Below are positions 7,856 to 16,762 of a stretch of 64,000 nt of DNA, in pieces (position 1 is the stretch's first letter; the number at the start of each line of letters is the position of its first letter). A program made the position numbers and the translations under genes. The stretch covers positions 1 through 64,000 of the forward strand of contig NZ_JAFCKS010000016.1 of assembly GCF_018129995.1 (NCBI RefSeq), given 5' to 3'. This DNA comes from Bradyrhizobium sp. SZCCT0153. Lineage in GTDB: Bacteria > Pseudomonadota > Alphaproteobacteria > Rhizobiales > Xanthobacteraceae. The notes beneath the pieces were generated by a model. It had not been told where the DNA came from. It saw nothing but the letters and a program-made list of their open reading frames with translations, and made no database searches.

Positions 7856-9592
7856 ATGACCAAGAAGAAAACGCCCGACCAGCTTCGCAGCGCGCGCTGG
7901 TTCGCGCCCGACGATCTCCGCTCGTTCGGCCATCGCTCCCGCGCCATGCAGATGGGCTACGCGCCGGAGGAGTGGAAGGACCGCCCGATCATCGCGATCC
8001 TCAATACATGGTCGGACGCCCAGCCTTGCCACATGCATTTCAAGTCGCGCGTCGACGACGTCAAGCGCGGCATCCTCATGGCCGGCGGCCTGCCGGTGGA
8101 GCTGCCGGCGCTGTCGCTGTCGGAATCGCTGCTCAAGCCGACCACGATGCTCTATCGCAATCTGCTCGCGATGGATGCCGAGGAGCTGCTGCGCAGCCAT
8201 CCCGTCGACGGCGTGGTGCTGATGGGCGGCTGCGACAAGACCACCCCGGCGCTGCTGCTGGGCGCGACCTCGATGAACATTCCGGCGATCTATCTGCCGG
8301 CAGGTCCCATGCTGCGCGGCAACTGGAAGGGCAAGACGCTGGGCTCCGGCTCGGACGGATGGAAATACTGGGACGAGCGCCGCGCCGGAAAAATCTCCGA
8401 CAAGGACTGGCTCGACATCGAAGCCGGCATCGCCCGCAGCTACGGCACCTGCATGACCATGGGGACGGCCTCGACCATGACCGCGATCGCGGAAGCGATC
8501 GGCATGACGCTGCCGGGCGCTTCCTCGATTCCGGCCGCTGACGCCAACCACATCCGCATGGCCTCCGAATGCGGCCGCCGCATCGTCGAGATGGTGTGGG
8601 AGGATTTGACCCCGAAGACGATCCAGACCCGCAAGGCGTTCGAGAACGCGATCGCGGTGGCGATGGCGATGGGCTGCTCGACCAATGCGATCATCCATCT
8701 GATCGCACAGGCCCGCCGCGCCGGGCTGGACATCGGCCTCGACGATTTCGAGATCGCCAGCCGCAAGGTGCCCGTCATCGCCAACGTGCGTCCGAGCGGC
8801 GATGCCTATCTGATGGAGGACTTCTTCTACGCCGGCGGCCTGCCGGCCTTGATGGGCCAGATCAAGCCGCACCTGCATCTCGACTGCATGACGGTCACCG
8901 GCAAGACTGTCGGCGAGAACATCGATGGCGCCGAGGTCCACAATGACGATGTGATCCGCTCGGTCGACAATCCCATCTACAAGGAAGGCGCACTCGCCGT
9001 GCTCAAGGGCAATCTGGCGCCCGACGGCTGCGTCATCAAGCCCTCCGCCTGCGCGCCGCGCTTCCTCAAGCACACCGGACCGGCGCTGGTGTTCGACGAC
9101 TACCCGTCGATGAAGAAGGCGGTCGACGATCCCGATCTCGACGTCACCGAGGACCATATCCTCATTCTGCGCAATGCGGGGCCGCAGGGCGGACCGGGCA
9201 TGCCGGAATGGGGCATGCTGCCGATCCCGACAAAACTCGTGAAGCAGGGCGTGCGCGACATGGTGCGCATTTCCGATGCGCGCATGAGCGGCACCAGCTA
9301 CGGCGCCTGCATATTGCACGTCGCGCCGGAATCGTATGTCGGCGGTCCGCTGGCGCTGGTCCGCAACGGCGATCGCATCACGCTCGACGTGGCCGCGCGC
9401 ACCATCAATCTCGACGTTCCCGAAGCCGAGCTCGACAAGCGCCGCGCCGCCTGGAAGCAGCCCGAGCGCCGCTTCGAACGCGGCTATGGCTGGATGTTCA
9501 CCAAGCACATCAAGCAGGCCAATGACGGCTGCGACTTCGACTTCCTCGAGACCGATTTCGGCGCGCCGATCGGCGAGCCGTCGATTTACTAG
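7856..9592 (+). CDS. IlvD/Edd-family dehydratase, probable L-arabonate-type sugar-acid dehydratase
   Basis: The 578-residue protein belongs to the Fe-S dehydratase family of IlvD, Edd and sugar-acid dehydratases. The three cluster-binding cysteines are visible: C58 (SDAQPCH), C126 (GGCDKTTPA) and C199 (SYGTCMTMG). A conserved serine loop is seen in DARMSGTSYGAC. From memory, the length and cysteine spacing are nearly those of rhizobial L-arabonate dehydratase, which converts aldonates to 2-keto-3-deoxy acids. The start at 7856 has AGAGG upstream; the longer frame from 7820 does not look used. The RraA-like gene follows after ten bases. Other aldonates such as xylonate are equally possible. 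Confidence 0.82.
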   Translation: MTKKKTPDQLRSARWFAPDDLRSFGHRSRAMQMGYAPEEWKDRPIIAILNTWSDAQPCHMHFKSRVDDVKRGILMAGGLPVELPALSLSESLLKPTTMLYRNLLAMDAEELLRSHPVDGVVLMGGCDKTTPALLLGATSMNIPAIYLPAGPMLRGNWKGKTLGSGSDGWKYWDERRAGKISDKDWLDIEAGIARSYGTCMTMGTASTMTAIAEAIGMTLPGASSIPAADANHIRMASECGRRIVEMVWEDLTPKTIQTRKAFENAIAVAMAMGCSTNAIIHLIAQARRAGLDIGLDDFEIASRKVPVIANVRPSGDAYLMEDFFYAGGLPALMGQIKPHLHLDCMTVTGKTVGENIDGAEVHNDDVIRSVDNPIYKEGALAVLKGNLAPDGCVIKPSACAPRFLKHTGPALVFDDYPSMKKAVDDPDLDVTEDHILILRNAGPQGGPGMPEWGMLPIPTKLVKQGVRDMVRISDARMSGTSYGACILHVAPESYVGGPLALVRNGDRITLDVAARTINLDVPEAELDKRRAAWKQPERRFERGYGWMFTKHIKQANDGCDFDFLETDFGAPIGEPSIY

Positions 9593-9602
9593 AGAGCAAG
9601 AC

Positions 9603-10322
9603 ATGACCAAACTCAGCGAAGCCACCCGCAACAAGCTCAAATCCGTTTCCACCGCTACGGTCGCCACCGCCTTGTTCAAGCGCGGCCTGCGCATCCAGAT
9701 GATCCAGGATGTGCACCCCTTGGGCGCGGACCAGCCGACCATGGTCGGTGAAGCCTTCACGCTGCGCTACATGCCGGCCCGCGAGGATCTCAACACCATC
9801 GACGTCTTCAAGGATCGCTCGCATCCGCAGCGCAAGGCGGTCGAGGATTGCCCGGCAGGCAGCGTGCTGGTGATGGACAGCCGCAAGGACGCGCGTGCCG
9901 CCTCGGCCGGCGCGATCCTGGTGACGCGGCTGATGAAGCGCGGTGTCGCCGGCGTCGTCACCGACGGCGGTTTCCGCGATTCCGCCGAGATCGCGAAACT
10001 CGGCATCCCCGCCTATCACCACCGCCCGAGCGCACCGACCAACCTCACGCTGCACCAGGCGATCGAGATCAACGTCCCGATCGGCTGCGGCGACGCGCCG
10101 GTATTTCCCGGCGACGTCATCTTGGGCGATGCCGACGGCGTCATCGTGATCCCCGCGCATCTCGCCGACGAGATCGCCAACGAGACCTTCGAGATGACCG
10201 CGTTCGAGGATTTCGTCACCGAGGAAGTAGGCCGAGGTCGCGGCATTTTTGGTCTTTATCCCGCGACCGATCCGCAGACGCTCACCGACTTCGCGGAATG
10301 GCGGAAGAGGAACGGGCGGTAG
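9603..10322 (+). CDS. RraA-like / HMG-aldolase-family protein
   Basis: The 239-residue protein has the RraA-fold core: GAILVTRLMKRGVAGVVTDG followed by GFRD, then GDVILGDADGVIVIP. The arginine-aspartate pair after the glycine turn matches metal-dependent members that act as 4-hydroxy-4-methyl-2-oxoglutarate aldolases or oxaloacetate decarboxylases. True RraA, an RNase E inhibitor, is shorter. Coupling ten bases behind a sugar-acid dehydratase suggests it processes the keto acid made by that enzyme, but this is inferred from position only. It starts at ATG 9603; the longer frame from 9336 runs inside the dehydratase. Confidence 0.75.
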   Translation: MTKLSEATRNKLKSVSTATVATALFKRGLRIQMIQDVHPLGADQPTMVGEAFTLRYMPAREDLNTIDVFKDRSHPQRKAVEDCPAGSVLVMDSRKDARAASAGAILVTRLMKRGVAGVVTDGGFRDSAEIAKLGIPAYHHRPSAPTNLTLHQAIEINVPIGCGDAPVFPGDVILGDADGVIVIPAHLADEIANETFEMTAFEDFVTEEVGRGRGIFGLYPATDPQTLTDFAEWRKRNGR

Positions 10323-10346
10323 TTGGTTTGACGGTGGAGGGTGTGG

Positions 10347-12452
10347 CTACACCCCGGCCTCCGCCATCCCTGCCGCCCACAGCGCGAACGCATAGACGAT
10401 CGCGACCTCATCGAGCCGGTCGAAGCGTCCCGAGGCGCCGCCGTGACCGGCGCCCATGTTGGTGCGCAGGAGAACCGGGCCGCCGCCGCTCATGGTCGCG
10501 CGCAGGCGCGCGATCCATTTAGCTGGCTCCCAATAGGTGACCCGCGGATCGGTCAGCCCGCCCATCGCCAGGATCGAGGGATAGTCTTTCGCCGCGACGT
10601 TGTCGTAGGGCGAGTAGGACAGGATCGTGCGAAAATCCTTTTCGCTCTCGATCGGATTGCCCCATTCGGGCCATTCCGGCGGCGTCAGCGGCAACGTGTC
10701 GTCGAGCATGGTGTTGAGCACGTCGACGAACGGCACTTCGGCGACGATGCCCGCGAACAATTCGCCGGCGCGGTTCGCCACCGCGCCCATCAGCATGCCG
10801 CCGGCCGAGCCGCCATGGCCGACGATGCGTTTCGCGCTGGTGTATTTCGCATCGATCAGCGCCCGCGCGCTGGCGGCAAAATCGTCGAACGAATTGGTCT
10901 TCTTCTCGCGCTTGCCGTCGAGATACCAGCCCCAGCCCTTGTCGGCGCCGCCGCGGATATGGGCGATGGCGTAGACGAAGCCGCGATCGACCAGCGACAG
11001 CCTGTTGGCGCTGAACGAGGCCGGCATCGCCATGCCGTAGGAGCCGTAGCCGTAGAGCAGCAGCGGCGCCGCGCCGTCGAGCTTGAGCCCGCGGCGATGC
11101 AGGATCGACACCGGCACCTCGGCGCCGTCCTGCGCCTTCGCCATGATGCGCGTCGTGACGTAGTCGGCGGCGTTGTGGCCCGACGGGATCTCTTGCCGCT
11201 TGCGCAAGGTGCGCGTGCGCCCGGTCATGTCATAGTCATAGACTTCCGACGGCGTCGTCATCGACGAATAGGCGAAGCGCAAATTCGTCGTCTCGAACTC
11301 GTAGGAGCCCATCGTATCGAGCGAGTAGGCCGCTTCGTCGAAGGCGATGGCGTGTTCCACGTTTGAGGCGAGGTCGCGGATCACGATCGACGGCAGCGCA
11401 TTGGCGCGCTCCAGCCGCACCAGATGGCCGGCATAGAGATCGAGGTCGATGATGTAGATGCCGGGACGGTACGGGATCAGATCGCGCCAGTTCTTGCGCT
11501 CGGGAGAGGCGAGCGGCGCGGTGACGATCTTGAAGTCGATGGCGTCGTCGGCATTGGTGAGGATGAAGAGCTGGTCATCGCGGTCGGCGAGCGAATATTG
11601 CACGCCCTCCTCGCGCGCCGCGACCAGGCGCGGCGGCGCCTCCGGGTGAGCAAGATCGATCAACCGCTGCTCCGACGTCTCGTGATCGCCGCCCGCGATC
11701 ACGCAGAACCGGCCGCTGGTGCTCTCGTGCAGATGGGTGAACCAGCCGGAATCCTGTTCCTCGTAGACGAGCGTGTCGTCGGCCTGCCTGGTGCCAAGCT
11801 TGTGCCGCCACACCTGCATCGGCCGGTGATTGTCGTCGAGCTTCACATAGAAGAAGGATTTTGCATCCGCGCTCCAGACCACGCCGCCATCGGTCTCCTC
11901 GACGAGATCGTCGAAATCCTTCCCTGTGGCCCAGTCGCGGACGCGGATCGTAAAATACTCCGAACCCTTGGTGTCGGCGCTCCAGGCCTGCAGCTTGTGG
12001 TCGTTCGAGTGGCGGCTGCCGCCGAACTTGAAGTATTCGTGGTTCTTGGCGAGCGCATCGCCGTCGAGCACGATATGGCCCTCGCCGCCGTCGCGCGGCA
12101 TGCGGCCGAACAGCTCGTGCTGCCCGCCTTCGCGGAATCTGCGGAAATAGGCGAACGGACCGTCCGGCGACGGCACGCTGGAATCGTCCTCCTTGATCCG
12201 TCCGCGCATCTCGCGCACCAGCACCTTCTGCAAGGACGAGGTGTGGCCGAGCAGGCTCTCGGTGTAGACGTTCTCTTCATCCAGATATTTGCGGATGTCG
12301 GGATCGAGCACCTTCGGGTCGCGCAGCACCTCCTGCCATTTGTCGTCCTTCAGCCAGGCGTAATCGTCGGTCACGGTGATGCCGTGCCGCGTGAAGGAAT
12401 GCGGCCGGCGCGGGGCGACGGGGGGCTGGGAAGGTGTTCTGGGTTGCGTCAC
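10347..12452 (-). CDS. ptrB: Oligopeptidase B-like S9 serine peptidase
   Basis: The protein has the prolyl-oligopeptidase layout: an N-terminal beta-propeller (HSFTRHGITVTDDYAWLKDD near the start) and a C-terminal alpha/beta-hydrolase domain. The catalytic triad is visible in 701-residue numbering: S549 in GHGGSAGG, D635 in LTDPRV and H670 in GAGHGG. Such enzymes cut short peptides after basic residues in the cytoplasm or periplasm. GTG at 12452 is chosen because GAGGA precedes it; the upstream ATG of the longer frame lies inside a dispersed repeat and would add residues with no homology. No signal peptide is seen. Confidence 0.9.
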   Translation of the reverse strand: MTQPRTPSQPPVAPRRPHSFTRHGITVTDDYAWLKDDKWQEVLRDPKVLDPDIRKYLDEENVYTESLLGHTSSLQKVLVREMRGRIKEDDSSVPSPDGPFAYFRRFREGGQHELFGRMPRDGGEGHIVLDGDALAKNHEYFKFGGSRHSNDHKLQAWSADTKGSEYFTIRVRDWATGKDFDDLVEETDGGVVWSADAKSFFYVKLDDNHRPMQVWRHKLGTRQADDTLVYEEQDSGWFTHLHESTSGRFCVIAGGDHETSEQRLIDLAHPEAPPRLVAAREEGVQYSLADRDDQLFILTNADDAIDFKIVTAPLASPERKNWRDLIPYRPGIYIIDLDLYAGHLVRLERANALPSIVIRDLASNVEHAIAFDEAAYSLDTMGSYEFETTNLRFAYSSMTTPSEVYDYDMTGRTRTLRKRQEIPSGHNAADYVTTRIMAKAQDGAEVPVSILHRRGLKLDGAAPLLLYGYGSYGMAMPASFSANRLSLVDRGFVYAIAHIRGGADKGWGWYLDGKREKKTNSFDDFAASARALIDAKYTSAKRIVGHGGSAGGMLMGAVANRAGELFAGIVAEVPFVDVLNTMLDDTLPLTPPEWPEWGNPIESEKDFRTILSYSPYDNVAAKDYPSILAMGGLTDPRVTYWEPAKWIARLRATMSGGGPVLLRTNMGAGHGGASGRFDRLDEVAIVYAFALWAAGMAEAGV

Positions 12453-12484
12453 TCGATCCTCATTCAGATGCGTCGGCGTTCTTT

Positions 12485-12634
12485 CACCTCTCCCCGCTTG
12501 CGGGGAGAGGTCGGATTGCATCTTCGATGCAATCCGGGTGAGGGGGACTCTCCGCGAGTTCAACTCTCACTACCTTGCTGAAGCAGGCCCTCACCCCAAT
12601 CCTCTCCCCGTAAGAACGGGAGAGGGAGAAGGAA
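12485..12634. repeat. Dispersed repeat, copy 1 (CTCTCCCC hairpin family)
   Basis: This stretch fills most of the 310 bases between oligopeptidase B and the MBOAT gene. It opens with the hairpin CCTCTCCCCG...CGGGGAGAGG, has a second small stem (GGATTGCAT and ATGCAATCC), contains TCCGCGAGTT, and closes with CTCTCCCCG...CGGGAGAGG. Its ends and the central CCGCGAG are shared with elements at 15308 and 56486. No coding sequence is seen in it. Confidence 0.75.
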
Positions 12635-12762
12635 GGGCGCCGCGTTGCCTCTTATATCGTCCCGATTCCTCGAATTGCCAGCGGCACCACACCAAGTCGC
12701 CGGGTTGTTGATGCGCTGCTTCTATGCTTTAGGGGCCATATCTCCGCCGCCGGTCCAGCCTC

Positions 12763-14199
12763 ATGCTGTTCAACTCGTACCCGTTCATCCTGCTGTTCCT
12801 TCCCATCGTTCTGGCCGGCTATTTCTGGCTGGGGCGGCGCAGCAATCTGACGCCGGTGATCTGGCTGGCGGCGGCCTCGCTTGCCTTCTACGCCATCGGC
12901 AACTGGCAATTCGTGGCCCTGCTGCTGGTCTCGATCGCGTTCAACTATGGCGTCGGCCATCTCCTCATCGTGGCGAAGCTCGCTCCCATGCAGCGCCGCG
13001 CGGCGCTCGCGCTTGGCGTTGCCGGCGATCTCCTCGTGCTCGGAATCTTCAAATATGCCGGATTTGTCGCCGAGAACGTCAATGCGCTGGCCGGGACGCA
13101 TGTCGCGCTTCATATCCTGCTGCCGGTCGGCATCTCCTTCTACACCTTCACCCAGATCGCGTTCCTGGTCGATGCCTGGCGCGGCCAGGTCGCGGCCTAC
13201 GCGCTGCCGCACTACGCGCTTTTCGTGACGTATTTTCCGCATCTGATCGCGGGCCCGATCCTCCACCACAAGGACATGATCCCGCAATTCGAGCGCGAGG
13301 AATCCAAGCATCCGGACGGGCATCTGATGCTGTGCGGTATCATCATCTTCGCGATCGGCCTGTTCAAGAAGACCTGCCTTGCCGACGGCATCCAGCCGCT
13401 GGTCGCGCTCGCCTTCGAGGCGCGCTCGCCGAGCTTCGACCAGGCCTGGCTCGGTGCGCTGGCCTATACGTTCCAGCTCTATTTCGACTTCTCCGGCTAT
13501 TCCGACATGGCGATCGGCATATCGCTGATGTTCGGCATCTTCCTGCCCGTCAATTTCAATTCGCCCTACAAGGCCACCAGCATCGTCGAGTTCTGGCGCC
13601 GCTGGCACATGACGCTGTCGCAATTCTTGCGCGACTATCTCTACATTCCGCTCGGCGGGAACAGGCACGGCCGGGTGCTGCGTTACGTGAACCTGTCGAT
13701 CACGATGCTGCTCGGCGGGCTCTGGCACGGTGCGGCCTGGACGTTCGTGGTGTGGGGCGCGTTGCACGGCGCCTATCTCTGCATCAACCATGCCTTCAGC
13801 GCGCTGGTGCCGAGCGTTCCGAGGCCTCTTGCGCGCCCGGTCCGCATGGCGGGGGCGGCGCTGACGTTCCTTGCCGTCGTCGTCGCCTGGGTGTTTTTCC
13901 GCGCCGAGCGCATCGATTGGGCGCTGCGAATCCTCGGCGCCATGGCTGATCCCGCGAACATCGCCTTCGGCCGTGCCGAGATCGCGGCGCTGGTGCAGAT
14001 CACGATCTACGCTGCGCTGGTGTGGCTGGCGCCGAACACGCAGGGAATCATGGGATATGACCACGCCAATCGCCGGGTCGGTGAGAGCCTGAGGGCAGGG
14101 CGCATGCGGTCGCTGTTCCTCTATGCCGCGTCGCTCGTGCTCGCGTTCGGGTTTCTCGGCATCCAGAGCCACAGCGAATTCATCTATTTCCGGTTCTGA
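12763..14199 (+). CDS. MBOAT-family membrane O-acyltransferase (AlgI/DltB-like)
   Basis: The 478-residue polytopic protein matches the MBOAT family. The diagnostic WRRWHMTLSQFLRDYLYIPL motif is present, as is the presumed catalytic histidine in LLGGLWHGAAW. About ten hydrophobic segments span the length, beginning with FILLFLPIVLAGYFWL. Family members transfer acyl groups, usually acetyl, across the inner membrane onto exported polysaccharides. The next gene overlaps its stop codon by one base (TGATG), so the two form an operon. The acceptor polysaccharide is unknown; no polysaccharide synthase lies nearby. Confidence 0.9.
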   Translation: MLFNSYPFILLFLPIVLAGYFWLGRRSNLTPVIWLAAASLAFYAIGNWQFVALLLVSIAFNYGVGHLLIVAKLAPMQRRAALALGVAGDLLVLGIFKYAGFVAENVNALAGTHVALHILLPVGISFYTFTQIAFLVDAWRGQVAAYALPHYALFVTYFPHLIAGPILHHKDMIPQFEREESKHPDGHLMLCGIIIFAIGLFKKTCLADGIQPLVALAFEARSPSFDQAWLGALAYTFQLYFDFSGYSDMAIGISLMFGIFLPVNFNSPYKATSIVEFWRRWHMTLSQFLRDYLYIPLGGNRHGRVLRYVNLSITMLLGGLWHGAAWTFVVWGALHGAYLCINHAFSALVPSVPRPLARPVRMAGAALTFLAVVVAWVFFRAERIDWALRILGAMADPANIAFGRAEIAALVQITIYAALVWLAPNTQGIMGYDHANRRVGESLRAGRMRSLFLYAASLVLAFGFLGIQSHSEFIYFRF

Positions 14200-15305
14200 T
14201 GCAAAGCGCATTCACATATTCGGGACGTGTTCTCCTCGCGAGCGTCGCGTGCGTCCTGGGCGCGGCCGCGCTCACCTTCGTCGTCGATCCGCTGCAACTG
14301 TTCCGCTCCTCGCGTCTCGCCCCGGCTTTCTATTCCGACGACACGCGGGTGCAGAACGCCGGGCTGATCCGCAGCCAGTCGTTCGACACCGCCTTCATGG
14401 GCACCTCGCTCGCGATTCACTTTCGCCAGAGCGACATCGATCGTGCGCTCGGCGTCCATTCGCTCAAGCTGGCGATGACCGGATCCAATTCGCGTCAGCA
14501 GGGCTTCGTGCTGGAGCAGGCGATCGATCACGGCGCGAGGCGCGTGGTCTGGGCGATGGACGATTTCATTTTTGTCGATGCGGCCGGCATCGAGGCCGAT
14601 CCTTATCTCGCCGTCGATCTCTATCGCGGGACGGCAAAGGGGATCGCGTCCTATCTGTTCAACGCGACGATGGCGAAGGAATCCCTGTTCGCTCTGCTGC
14701 GGTCAGTTCCGCCGCTGCGGGGCCCGCTGGGCCGGGTGGCGCCGTTTCTCCCCGTCAAGTTTGCGTTGTCCGACGTCGACGACATCTACGCGCTGCCGCG
14801 GGATTTCGAGGTCGCACGTGGCTACAATGCGAAAAGGACGCTCGCGGCCTTCGCTTACATCACCGATCCCGTGCGCAGCCGTTTCCTCGGCGAAGGCTAC
14901 GGCTACGACGCCATGGTGCGGCATTTCGAGCACGATGCCGTCGGCCTGATCGCGCGCCATCCGGACGTGACCTTCGACATCTACTTCCCGCCTTATTCGA
15001 TCCTGCAATTCGTCGCGATGCGCGACGCCTCGCCGGCGACGCTGAAGATCGTCACAGATCTCACGGCCTTCATCGCACAGCGCCTGACGCAGCTTCCCAA
15101 TGTGCGCTTGTACGATTTCCGCGCGATCAAGGCGGTGACGCACGACCTCGACAATTACGGCGACGTCATCCACCATTCGCCGGTGATTGATGCGAAGGTG
15201 CTGTCGTGGCTGGCGCGTGGAGAGTACAGGGTCGACCCGAAGGCGCCGCTGGCGTCGCTGAACGAGCTGAAGGCGCAGGTCGAGGCGTATCGCGTCGAGC
15301 ACTGA
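14199..15305 (+). CDS. Membrane-anchored protein of unknown function, MBOAT partner
   Basis: The 368-residue protein has one N-terminal hydrophobic segment (LLASVACVLGAAALTFVVDP), then a soluble domain predicted to face the periplasm. FMGTSLAIHFRQSDID resembles the GDS/GTS nucleophile block of AlgJ/AlgX- and SGNH-type O-acetylation partners, and a possible histidine appears in GDVIHHSPVIDA near the C-terminus. Its start overlaps the MBOAT stop by one base, the usual arrangement for an acyltransferase and its periplasmic partner. I do not recognise a named family; the role as acceptor-side enzyme is inferred from motif resemblance and coupling. Confidence 0.7.
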   Translation: MQSAFTYSGRVLLASVACVLGAAALTFVVDPLQLFRSSRLAPAFYSDDTRVQNAGLIRSQSFDTAFMGTSLAIHFRQSDIDRALGVHSLKLAMTGSNSRQQGFVLEQAIDHGARRVVWAMDDFIFVDAAGIEADPYLAVDLYRGTAKGIASYLFNATMAKESLFALLRSVPPLRGPLGRVAPFLPVKFALSDVDDIYALPRDFEVARGYNAKRTLAAFAYITDPVRSRFLGEGYGYDAMVRHFEHDAVGLIARHPDVTFDIYFPPYSILQFVAMRDASPATLKIVTDLTAFIAQRLTQLPNVRLYDFRAIKAVTHDLDNYGDVIHHSPVIDAKVLSWLARGEYRVDPKAPLASLNELKAQVEAYRVEH

Positions 15306-15307
15306 TG

Positions 15308-15463
15308 TTCCCCTCTCCCCTTCTTGTGGGAGAGGGTGGCTCGCCGCAGTCGCGGCGAGACGGGCTATCTAACCGCGAGTCCATTTCGCAATTCAGATCG
15401 CGGAAGGCAACCCCTCATCCGGCGCTTCGCGCCACCTTCTGCCACAAGGGGAGCAGGAAAAAA
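15308..15463. repeat. Dispersed repeat, copy 2 (CTCTCCCC hairpin family)
   Basis: The element occupies the gap between the MBOAT partner and the convergent aminotransferase gene. It starts with CCCCTCTCCCCTTCTTGTGG, continues with GTGGCTCGCCGCAG and CGGCGAGACGGG, and ends with CCCCTCATCCGGCGCTTCGC and GCCACAAGGGGAG. It is nearly the same element as the copy at 56486. The outer arms can pair into a long hairpin that might serve as a terminator for both genes. Confidence 0.8.
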
Positions 15464-15469
15464 GACGCC

Positions 15470-16657
15470 TTACACCGCCACCTCTTCGCCGAGATACGCG
15501 ACCGCTGCTTCGAGCCCGCCCTTGCCGTGCGGGATCTTCAGCGCGTTCAGGCCGATCTCGATGACCCCTAACGTGCCGAGCAGCATCGGCGCATTGACGT
15601 GGCCCATATGGGCGATGCGGAAGGCCTGTCCCGAGAGTTCGCCGATGCCGGTGCCGAGCACGACGCCGCACTTCTCCTTGCAATAGCGTTGCAGGATTGC
15701 CGGATCGTGGCCATTGCTCATGGTCACCGTGGTGACGGTGTTGGAGCGCTCATGGGGTTCGGCGACGTTGAAGCCGAGCACCTGGCCTTCCGACCATGCG
15801 GACACCGCGCGGCGCGCGGCTTCGCCGAGCAGGCTGTGGCGGCGGAAGGCGTTTTCCAGCCCTTCCTCGTGCAGCAGGTCGATCGCCTGGCGCAGCGCGA
15901 ACAACAGATGCACCGGCGCGGTGCCGGCATATTTGCGGTAGTTCTCGGTGCCCTCGCGCTCGCTCCAGCTCCAATAGGGCGTCGACATGTTTGCCTTCTT
16001 GTGCACTTCGAGGGCGCGCGCGTTGGCCGCGACGAAGCCGAGGCCGGGCGGCGTCATCAGGCCCTTCTGCGAGCCGGACATCGCGACGTCGATACCCCAT
16101 TTGTCCATCTCGAACGGCATGCAGCCCAGCGATGCCACGGTGTCGACCATGTACAGCGCGGGATGGCCAGCCGCCTTGATCGCCTTGCCGATCGCCTCGA
16201 TGTCGTTCTGCACCCCCGAGGCCGTATCGACCTGGACGACGACGACGGCCTTGATCGTGTGCTCCTTGTCGCGGCGCAGGCGCTCCTCGACCTCGCTCGG
16301 CCGCACCGCGCGGCGCCAGTCGCCCTTGAGCACCTCGACCTCGGCGCCCATCAGCGCCGCTGCGTTGCCCCAGCCGATCGCGAAGCGTCCGCTCTCCAGC
16401 ACCAGCACCTTGTCGCCGCGCGACAGCACGTTGCTGAGCGCCGCTTCCCAGGCGCCATGACCGTTGGCGATGTAGATGTAGGACTTGCCCTTGGTCGCAA
16501 ACAGCTTCGAGATGTCGCTGAGCAGGCTCTCGGTCAGATCGAGCATCTCTTTGGAGTAGATGTCGATCGCCGGACGATGCATCGCCCGCAGCACCTCGTC
16601 GGGCATCGTGGTGGGCCCGGGGATGGCCAGAAACTCCCGGCCCGCGCGAACGGTCAT
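15470..16657 (-). CDS. Class V PLP aminotransferase, serine-glyoxylate type
   Basis: The 395-residue protein is a class V aminotransferase. It opens with FLAIPGPTTMPDEVLRAM, typical of serine-glyoxylate and alanine-glyoxylate aminotransferases. The PLP aspartate lies in MVDTVASLGCMPF and the Schiff-base lysine in SGSQKGLMTPPGL. It would convert serine and glyoxylate to hydroxypyruvate and glycine in the cytoplasm, a serine-cycle or photorespiratory salvage step. No other serine-cycle genes are adjacent, so a broader role in purine or glyoxylate metabolism is possible. The gene is monocistronic on present evidence. Confidence 0.87.
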   Translation of the reverse strand: MTVRAGREFLAIPGPTTMPDEVLRAMHRPAIDIYSKEMLDLTESLLSDISKLFATKGKSYIYIANGHGAWEAALSNVLSRGDKVLVLESGRFAIGWGNAAALMGAEVEVLKGDWRRAVRPSEVEERLRRDKEHTIKAVVVVQVDTASGVQNDIEAIGKAIKAAGHPALYMVDTVASLGCMPFEMDKWGIDVAMSGSQKGLMTPPGLGFVAANARALEVHKKANMSTPYWSWSEREGTENYRKYAGTAPVHLLFALRQAIDLLHEEGLENAFRRHSLLGEAARRAVSAWSEGQVLGFNVAEPHERSNTVTTVTMSNGHDPAILQRYCKEKCGVVLGTGIGELSGQAFRIAHMGHVNAPMLLGTLGVIEIGLNALKIPHGKGGLEAAVAYLGEEVAV

Positions 16658-16762
16658 TGCTGTTGGTCCTTGTTGCTTGAGAACAGGATGGTGGGTCGCT
16701 GATTTTTGCTTTTACGCGTGCCTGGCATCCAAGAAAAGCGCGCAAAATGCAGGTCTGGGGCT

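Noticed and set aside
7646..9760. 704-residue minus-strand frame opposite the dehydratase
   Set aside because: Shadow of the dehydratase, whose three cluster cysteines and length are as expected.
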